From an uncultured Rhodospirillales bacterium (GTDB taxonomy: Bacteria > Pseudomonadota > Alphaproteobacteria > Acetobacterales > Acetobacteraceae): 11,257 nucleotides of DNA. The translations under genes and the position numbers were made by a program. The stretch lies in assembly GCA_903932545.1 (NCBI GenBank), contig CAIZGT010000697.1:1-11257 (forward strand), given 5' to 3'. Positions 6,115 through 11,257 of this stretch are shown here, in pieces; position 1 is the stretch's first letter, and each line of letters opens with the position of its first letter. The notes below the pieces were generated by a model. It searched no databases and had not been told where the DNA came from. It saw only the letters and a list, made by a program, of their open reading frames with translations.

Positions 6115-7082
6115 CCAAAGCGATCCGCATCCACGCCAATGGCGGTCCCGAAGTGATGAAGTGGGAGGATGTTCCGACCCCTGAAGCTGGCCCCAACGAG
6201 GCGCTGATCCGCCATGAAGCGGTAGGCCTCAATTATATCGACGTCTATTTCCGCTCCGGCCTCTACAAATCCCCCCTGCCCGCAACCATCGGCATGGAAG
6301 GCAGCGGCGTGGTGCTTGCCCTGGGCAGCAACGTCACCGACCTCGCAGTTGGTGACCGCGTCGCCTATGCTGGCGGCCCAATCGGGGCTTACGCCACGCA
6401 GCGGGTGATCCCGGCGGATCGCTTGGTGAAGCTGCCGGATGAGATTGATTTCAAAACTGGTGCGGCGATGATGCTCCAGGGTCTGACCGCGCAGTATCTC
6501 CTGCGCCGCACTTATAAGGTACAGGCCGGCCAAACCATTCTGGTCCATGCCGCCGCCGGGGGCGTGGGGCTGATCATGTGCCAATGGGCGAAATATTTGG
6601 GCGTCAACGTCATCGGCGTCGTCTCCACCGCCGACAAGGCCGATCTCGCCCGTGCGCATGGTGCGGATCATGTCATTGTCGGCAATCAGGATCTGCCTGC
6701 TGAGGTCAAACGCATCACCGGCGGTGCGATGGTGCCGGTGGTCTATGACAGCGTCGGCAAAGACACGTTCAACGCGAGCCTTGATTGTCTCGCACCGCTC
6801 GGCATGATGGTCACCTTCGGCAACGCCTCCGGCCCGGTTCCGCCGGTGGATCTGGGCGTGCTAACCGCGAAGGGCAGCTTGTTTGTCACACGGCCTACGC
6901 TTGCCACCTACACCGCCAAGCGCGCCGATTTGGTGGCGGGTGCCAACGAGTTGTTCGACGTTGTAATCAAAGGTGCGGTGAAAATCCGTGTCAACCAAAC
7001 CTTTCCGCTTAGCGAGGCGGTTGCGGCGCATGTCGCACTTGAGGGTCGCCTGACGACGGGCAGCACGGTACTGATCCCGTAA
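6111..7082 (+). CDS. NADPH:quinone oxidoreductase (zeta-crystallin type, zinc-independent MDR)
   Basis: A medium-chain dehydrogenase/reductase of 323 residues, expected to reduce quinones or related enones with NADPH in the cytoplasm. The N-terminal signature NGGPEVMKWEDVP (10-22) and GLNYIDVYFRSGLY (39-52) are characteristic of the quinone reductase branch. The dinucleotide-binding motif HAAAGGVG is at 146-153. GMEGSGVVLALG (61-72) and GDRVAY (81-86) belong to the GroES-like fold. The cysteine set that binds zinc in alcohol dehydrogenases is not evident, as expected for this branch. The ATG overlaps the ogt stop by four bases, and the MFS gene follows after only five. The in-frame extension upstream of 6111 lies inside ogt and is not MDR-like. 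The physiological substrate is not shown by the sequence. Confidence 0.93.
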   Translation: MTKAIRIHANGGPEVMKWEDVPTPEAGPNEALIRHEAVGLNYIDVYFRSGLYKSPLPATIGMEGSGVVLALGSNVTDLAVGDRVAYAGGPIGAYATQRVIPADRLVKLPDEIDFKTGAAMMLQGLTAQYLLRRTYKVQAGQTILVHAAAGGVGLIMCQWAKYLGVNVIGVVSTADKADLARAHGADHVIVGNQDLPAEVKRITGGAMVPVVYDSVGKDTFNASLDCLAPLGMMVTFGNASGPVPPVDLGVLTAKGSLFVTRPTLATYTAKRADLVAGANELFDVVIKGAVKIRVNQTFPLSEAVAAHVALEGRLTTGSTVLIP

Positions 7083-7087
7083 GGGTC

Positions 7088-8530
7088 ATGCCGCAGCAGG
7101 AAACGCCGAAGCAAGACGCCGAATTGGCGCTGATCGCTGCCCAGCGACAGCGCCAAACCCGGTTGACGGCGTTGATCGTCGCCTGCGCCTTGTTCATGCA
7201 AAACCTGGACGGCACCGTTATCGCCACCGCCTTGCCCGCAATGGCGATTGATTTCGGGGCGGATCCGGTGCGGATGAACGTCGCGCTCACGTCGTATCTG
7301 CTCAGCCTCGCGGTGTTTATCCCAGTTAGCGGCTGGATGGCGGATCGTTATGGTGCGCGTGAGGTGTTCCGCGCCGCCATTGCCGTGTTCACCCTCGGCT
7401 CCGTTCTCTGTGGGCGGGCGGACAGTCTGGCGTTTCTGGTTGCTGCCCGCATCGTCCAAGGTGTGGGCGGGGCGATGATGGTGCCGGTTGGGCGATTGCT
7501 GCTGCTGCGCACCGCCGACAAATCCGAAGTGTTGTCGGCGATGGCGTGGCTCTCGGTGCCGGCACTAATCGGCCCGATTGTCGGCCCGCCTCTGGGCGGC
7601 TTTATCGTCACCTATGTGTCGTGGCGTTGGGTGTTTGACATCAATGTGCCGATCGGGATTTTGGGCATGGTGCTGGTCACCCGCTACGCGCCCAACATCC
7701 GCGACGAGAAGCCCGGCAAGCTCGATGGTTGGGGGCTGCTCTGGTCCGGTTTGTCGCTGGCGATGCTGATGATGGCCACCGAACTGTCCGGGCGCGGCTT
7801 GGTGCCACCGATCGCAACACAGGGCATGCTTGCGGGCGGTGTCCTGTTCGGCCTGGTGTATTGGTGGCATGCCAAGCACCACCCAGCACCGTTGCTCGAT
7901 TTTACTTTGTTCCGAATTCCCACATTCCTGGTCTCTGTGCTTGGTGGTACGCTGTTTCGGATTGGCGTCGGTGCAATGCCGTTCCTGCTGCCCTTGCTGT
8001 TTCAACTCGGCTTTGGCCGCTCGGCGGCACAAAGTGGCATGATCACCTTCGCCAGTTCGGCGGGGGCCATCGTGATGAAGCCCGCCACAATGTCCGCCCT
8101 GCGGCATTTCGGCTTTCGTGACACCTTGCTGGTCAATTCCATCGTCTCAAGCCTGTTGCTGCTGGCCTGTGCGGCGTTCCGGCCGGATTGGAGCCTGTGG
8201 TGGATTTATGCGGTGCTTCTGGTGGGCGGATTTTTCCGTTCATTGCAGTTCACCGCTTATAATTCAGTCGCTTACGCCGACATCCCGCGGGAACGTATGA
8301 GTGCGGCCACCAGCCTCTACGCCACCATTCAGCAGATATCGCTCACTATGGGCGTCACCATTGGCGCTGCCGTGCTGGAGGCGTCGATGGTTTCGATGGG
8401 GCACGCGCAAGTTGGCGTTAATGAATTTACTGTAGCTTTTATCGTGGTCGGCGTCGTGTCGATTGCGTCCGCCCCCGTAACATTGTTAATGCCAAGAAAT
8501 GCAGCCGAAGAGATGAGCGGACATACGTGA
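7088..8530 (+). CDS. MFS multidrug efflux transporter, DHA2 (EmrB/QacA) family
   Basis: A 480-residue inner-membrane protein with many hydrophobic helices, probably 14, the number typical of DHA2 transporters that export drugs by proton antiport. LDGTVIATALP (40-50) in the first helix is the DHA2 D1-type motif. GWMADRYGAR (82-91) is the cytoplasmic motif A loop. RIVQGVGG (121-128), IGPIVGPPLGG (161-171) and WRWVFDINVPIG (179-190) are standard for the family. The ATG follows the quinone reductase stop by five bases with AGGG just upstream. ModB begins 16 bases after its stop, so it is probably part of the same transcript. Export of a toxic quinone or drug is plausible, but the substrate cannot be read from sequence. 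No fusion or break is seen. Confidence 0.94.
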   Translation: MPQQETPKQDAELALIAAQRQRQTRLTALIVACALFMQNLDGTVIATALPAMAIDFGADPVRMNVALTSYLLSLAVFIPVSGWMADRYGAREVFRAAIAVFTLGSVLCGRADSLAFLVAARIVQGVGGAMMVPVGRLLLLRTADKSEVLSAMAWLSVPALIGPIVGPPLGGFIVTYVSWRWVFDINVPIGILGMVLVTRYAPNIRDEKPGKLDGWGLLWSGLSLAMLMMATELSGRGLVPPIATQGMLAGGVLFGLVYWWHAKHHPAPLLDFTLFRIPTFLVSVLGGTLFRIGVGAMPFLLPLLFQLGFGRSAAQSGMITFASSAGAIVMKPATMSALRHFGFRDTLLVNSIVSSLLLLACAAFRPDWSLWWIYAVLLVGGFFRSLQFTAYNSVAYADIPRERMSAATSLYATIQQISLTMGVTIGAAVLEASMVSMGHAQVGVNEFTVAFIVVGVVSIASAPVTLLMPRNAAEEMSGHT

Positions 8531-8546
8531 TCGAGAGAATAACCAC

Positions 8547-9242
8547 GTGACGGAATTGCTGTCCCCTGATGAGTGGCAAGCCTTGGTGCTGACGCTTGAG
8601 GTGGCGGCGCGTGCGGTGGGCTTTGGCCTGCCGCTGGCAATTTGCGCTGCGATGGTGTTGGCACGTGGTGATTTTCCAGGAAGGTTCGTGCTCAACACCT
8701 TGGTCCAACTGCCATTGGCATTGCCTTCAGTGGTGGTGGGATGGCTGTTGTTGCTGGTGTTCGGTTTGCGCGGGCCGGCCGGTGCGTTTCTGTATGAAAA
8801 TTTCGGCATCAGGCTGGTGTTCACCAGCACCGGTGCCTCGCTGGCCTGCGCCACGATGAGCTTTCCTTTGATGGTGCGCACCCTGCGCGTGACCTTGGAG
8901 GCGATTGATCCGGGCTTGATCCAGGCGGCGCAAAGTCTCGGTGCCGGGCGGATGGATCGCCTGTTCTCCATCGTGTTACCGATGGCGCTGCCCGGCGTTT
9001 TGGTGGCAGCCATTGTCGGTTTTGCCGCCTGCCTGGGTGAGTTTGGCGCGGTGATCACCTTTGCTGCCAACATTCCTGGTGAAACCCAAACCCTGCCGCT
9101 CGCCGTCTATTCCGCCCTGCAATCACCTGATGGCGAAGTGGCGGCAGCGCGGCTTTCGGTGATCTCGTTGGTATTGGCGGGCACCGGCTTGATCGGCGCC
9201 GAGCTCGTTGCGCGCCGGTTTCGCGAGCATATCGGCCGATGA
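8547..9242 (+). CDS. modB: Molybdate ABC transporter permease ModB
   Basis: The 231-residue inner-membrane subunit of a molybdate (or tungstate) importer. It has about five hydrophobic segments. The cytoplasmic coupling loop with the EAA motif runs from residue 118 (EAIDPGLIQAAQSLGAG) to about 145 and contacts ModC. LPSVVVGWLLLLVFG (59-73) and GEFGAVITFAANIPGETQTLPLAVY (from 164) are typical of ModB. The start is a GTG; GAGAG (8533-8537) nine bases upstream can act as ribosome binding site. It lies 16 bases after the MFS stop and overlaps modC by ATGA. The expected upstream neighbour modA, for the periplasmic binding protein, is absent; the MFS gene stands in its place. No ModE operator or Mo-cofactor riboswitch is evident in the 16-base gap. 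Confidence 0.95.
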   Translation: MTELLSPDEWQALVLTLEVAARAVGFGLPLAICAAMVLARGDFPGRFVLNTLVQLPLALPSVVVGWLLLLVFGLRGPAGAFLYENFGIRLVFTSTGASLACATMSFPLMVRTLRVTLEAIDPGLIQAAQSLGAGRMDRLFSIVLPMALPGVLVAAIVGFAACLGEFGAVITFAANIPGETQTLPLAVYSALQSPDGEVAAARLSVISLVLAGTGLIGAELVARRFREHIGR

Positions 9243-10327
9243 TCACTGTTGCACTCAGCCACAAATTTCCAACCATCGAGTTGGATATTGCGTTTTCTGC
9301 ACCCACCCCCGGCACCACCGTGCTGTTCGGCGCGTCGGGCAGCGGCAAATCAACAGCGTTGGCGGCAATTGCGGGGCTGTTTCGCACCGATCGCGTCCAT
9401 GTCTCGCTCAATGAAGAAGTTCTAGCAGACACGGGCCACGGTGTGTTCATGCCGCCAGAGCAGCGCCGGATTGGCACCGTTTTCCAAGACGGGCGGCTGT
9501 TCCCGCATCTGGATGTGCTGGGCAATCTCAAATATGGCGCCAAGCGGGCACAAGCCGGCGGCACGGCTCATATCACCCTGCCAGATGTTGTGCAGATGCT
9601 CGGCCTGGAGCCCTATCTCGCCCACCGGCCCCACACGCTCTCCGGCGGCGAAAAGCAACGCGTGGCGCTGGGCCGCGCTTTGCTGAGCCAGCCGCGATTG
9701 CTGCTGCTGGATGAGCCACTGACGAATATAGATGAGGCACGGCGGGCAGAGATCATCCCCTATTTGCTGAATCTGCGCCGCAACCACGCCTTGCCGATGG
9801 TGTATGTGACGCATTCGATGCGCGAAGTGTCGGTTCTGGCCGACCATGTGGTGATGATCGGCAATGGCTTTGTCGAAGCGTCTGGCTCGCTCTCCGAGGT
9901 CAGCGCCAACCCGAGGCTGGCGATTGCGCTGCGTGACGAGGCCGGGGTGGTGTTGCGCATGCGCATCATCGACCATGACAGCTTCCGCCGCCTCACGCGG
10001 GTGCAGGCCGGGCCGCTGTCGCTTGATGTGCCGCTTCAGGCTGGCCGAAACGGCATGGTGCGGGTGAAAATACCCGCACGCGAAATCATCCTTGCGCGCT
10101 CCCAGCCCTCCGCGATCAGCATCAACAACGGCATTTCTGGCCGGGTTCGTGCGATGCACGAGGAGTTGGACAGCAACATCGCGCTGGTTCAGGTGGCAGT
10201 GGGAGACAACGTGCTGCTCGCGCGGGTCACGCGCAACGCCATCGGGCGGCTGGGGCTGGAGACGGGGGCGGCGGTGATTGCGCTGATCAAATCCAGTTCG
10301 ATCGAAGTGCTGCCTGGCGAGGGATAG
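9239..10327 (+). CDS. modC: Molybdate ABC transporter ATPase ModC
   Basis: The 362-residue ATPase that powers molybdate uptake through ModB. Walker A GASGSGKS is at residues 31-38, the Q-loop at Q83 (VFQDGRLFPH), the ABC signature LSGGEKQRV at 134-142, Walker B LLLLDEP at 154-160 and the switch histidine at H192 (THSMREV). The C-terminal part (roughly 294-358) is a MOP/TOBE-type domain that senses oxyanion in related ModC proteins. The D-loop reads TNID, where ASLD-like sequences are commoner. Its ATG overlaps the modB stop, so the two should be made together. It ends five bases before the convergent enzyme I gene, and no hairpin terminator is visible between them. Confidence 0.96.
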   Translation: MITVALSHKFPTIELDIAFSAPTPGTTVLFGASGSGKSTALAAIAGLFRTDRVHVSLNEEVLADTGHGVFMPPEQRRIGTVFQDGRLFPHLDVLGNLKYGAKRAQAGGTAHITLPDVVQMLGLEPYLAHRPHTLSGGEKQRVALGRALLSQPRLLLLDEPLTNIDEARRAEIIPYLLNLRRNHALPMVYVTHSMREVSVLADHVVMIGNGFVEASGSLSEVSANPRLAIALRDEAGVVLRMRIIDHDSFRRLTRVQAGPLSLDVPLQAGRNGMVRVKIPAREIILARSQPSAISINNGISGRVRAMHEELDSNIALVQVAVGDNVLLARVTRNAIGRLGLETGAAVIALIKSSSIEVLPGEG

Positions 10328-10332
10328 CCAAC

Positions 10333-11257
10333 CTACCCCGCGCCCATCACCAATTCCCTGATCCGCTCAGGGTCGGTCTGCTCCATCACCAGACGCGCGA
10401 GGTTGCGGCATTCTTCCAGCGTGGTGCCGCGCACCGCCTGTTTCACCCGTGGCACGGCGGCGGCGTTCATGCTGAAGCTGCGAATGCCCATGCCGATCAG
10501 CAATGGGACGAATTTCGGATTTGCCGCCATCTCACCGCACACCGACACCGGCATGCGCACCCGCAACGCTGCCTCGGTGGCAAATTGCACCAAGCGCAGC
10601 ACGGCGGGGTGCAGCGGATCATACAAATCCGCCACATCGGTTTCGCCACGGTCCACCGCGAGGGTATACATCGTGAGGTCATTGGTGCCGATGGCGAAGA
10701 AATCTGCTTCCAACGCCAGCGCGTCGGCAGACAGCGCGGCACCTGGCGTCTCGATCATAATACCCAACGGTGGCAGCCGCTCTGGCAGGCGCTCGCCCTT
10801 GCGACGCAGACGGCGGGCGACGCGCTCGTAAATCTCACGCGCTTGGCGCACTTCGCCCAGGCTGGTGACCATGGGCAGCAGCACGCGGGTGGGCCCCGCG
10901 TTGGAGGCGCGCAGAATGGCGGCGAGTTGGGTTTCAAACAGCTCCGTCTCACGCAGCAACAGCCGGATGCCGCGCAGGCCGAGGGCAGGGTTGTCGTCCG
11001 TCACTTCAGGAACCACGCCCTCGCTTTGCAGCGCCTCGATATCCTTCTCGCCGCCCCAATCGAGCACGCGGATGGTCACGGGTGCTCCGTCCATCGCGTC
11101 GATCACGCTGCGATAACTCTCGGTCTGCTCAGCCAGATTGGGCAGGGTTTCGCGGTTCATAAACAGGAATTCGCTGCGCAACAGGCCGATGCCAACCGCG
11201 CCAGATTGCGCGATCAGCGGCAATTCTGCCGGAATTTCCAGATTGGCCTGCAAATCA
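10333..11257 (-). CDS. Phosphoenolpyruvate-protein phosphotransferase (PTS enzyme I), C-terminal part, 5' end outside window
   Basis: Enzyme I takes phosphate from phosphoenolpyruvate and passes it to HPr to start the PTS relay. About 308 C-terminal residues are visible, just over half of a free enzyme I. They form the PEP-binding TIM-barrel and dimerisation domain. Recognisable motifs are GIGLLRSEFLFMNR, RVLDWGGEKD, IMIETPGAALSADALALEADFF, GTNDLTMYTLAVDRG and VSVCGEMAANP, which holds the catalytic cysteine. The frame is open to the edge; a TTG at 11253 is not the real start. The GTNDLTMYTLA wording resembles fused FPr/FruB-type enzymes more than the nitrogen-PTS PtsP, so the missing N-terminus may carry HPr or EIIA domains. 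That is inference. It converges on modC with a 5-base gap. Confidence 0.93.
   Translation of the reverse strand, partial: DLQANLEIPAELPLIAQSGAVGIGLLRSEFLFMNRETLPNLAEQTESYRSVIDAMDGAPVTIRVLDWGGEKDIEALQSEGVVPEVTDDNPALGLRGIRLLLRETELFETQLAAILRASNAGPTRVLLPMVTSLGEVRQAREIYERVARRLRRKGERLPERLPPLGIMIETPGAALSADALALEADFFAIGTNDLTMYTLAVDRGETDVADLYDPLHPAVLRLVQFATEAALRVRMPVSVCGEMAANPKFVPLLIGMGIRSFSMNAAAVPRVKQAVRGTTLEECRNLARLVMEQTDPERIRELVMGAG

Noticed and set aside
10439..10452. Possible parS (TGTTTCAC followed by CCGTGG)
   Set aside because: Only a half-site match, inside the enzyme I gene.

Overview
This window looks like a chromosomal, probably origin-proximal segment of an alphaproteobacterium with fairly high GC. 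A Rhodospirillales/Acetobacteraceae-like host is my best guess; the order cannot be fixed without a search. The main clue is the minus-strand block mnmE-mnmG-rsmG-parA-parB, the usual chromosome-segregation and tRNA-modification neighbourhood of this class. The protein motifs are of ordinary alphaproteobacterial type, and genes are packed with overlaps or very short gaps.

Layout. Positions 1-about 95 hold a lower-GC stretch that interrupts parB and contains the start of an unrecognised reading frame leaving the window on the minus strand. Positions 84-5539 (minus, transcribed right to left) hold a thioredoxin-like [2Fe-2S] ferredoxin, mnmE, mnmG, rsmG, parA and the N-terminal half of parB. 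Two perfect parS centromere sites are embedded in the first 20 codons of rsmG. Positions 5593-10327 (plus) hold a compact five-gene run: ogt-type DNA alkyltransferase, quinone oxidoreductase, DHA2-type drug transporter, modB and modC. A convergent, 5'-truncated PTS enzyme I gene fills the right edge (10333-11257). No intergenic stretch exceeds 300 bases.

How the genes work together. MnmE and MnmG jointly modify the wobble uridine of certain tRNAs, and RsmG methylates 16S rRNA. ParA and ParB segregate the origin region by acting at parS. Here parS and parA are intact but parB stops after about 143 recognisable residues, before its DNA-reading and dimerisation domains. The plus-strand run joins alkylation repair, an NADPH-dependent reductase, an exporter and the membrane and ATPase parts of a molybdate importer whose binding protein (ModA) is absent from the window.

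The points most worth checking are the broken parB beside an intact parS pair, the two parS sites coded in different reading frames, and an MnmE whose G4 nucleotide-specificity motif reads AKRD instead of NKxD. I found no clear new defence or mobile system. The only candidate for something undescribed is the unidentified segment at the left edge.
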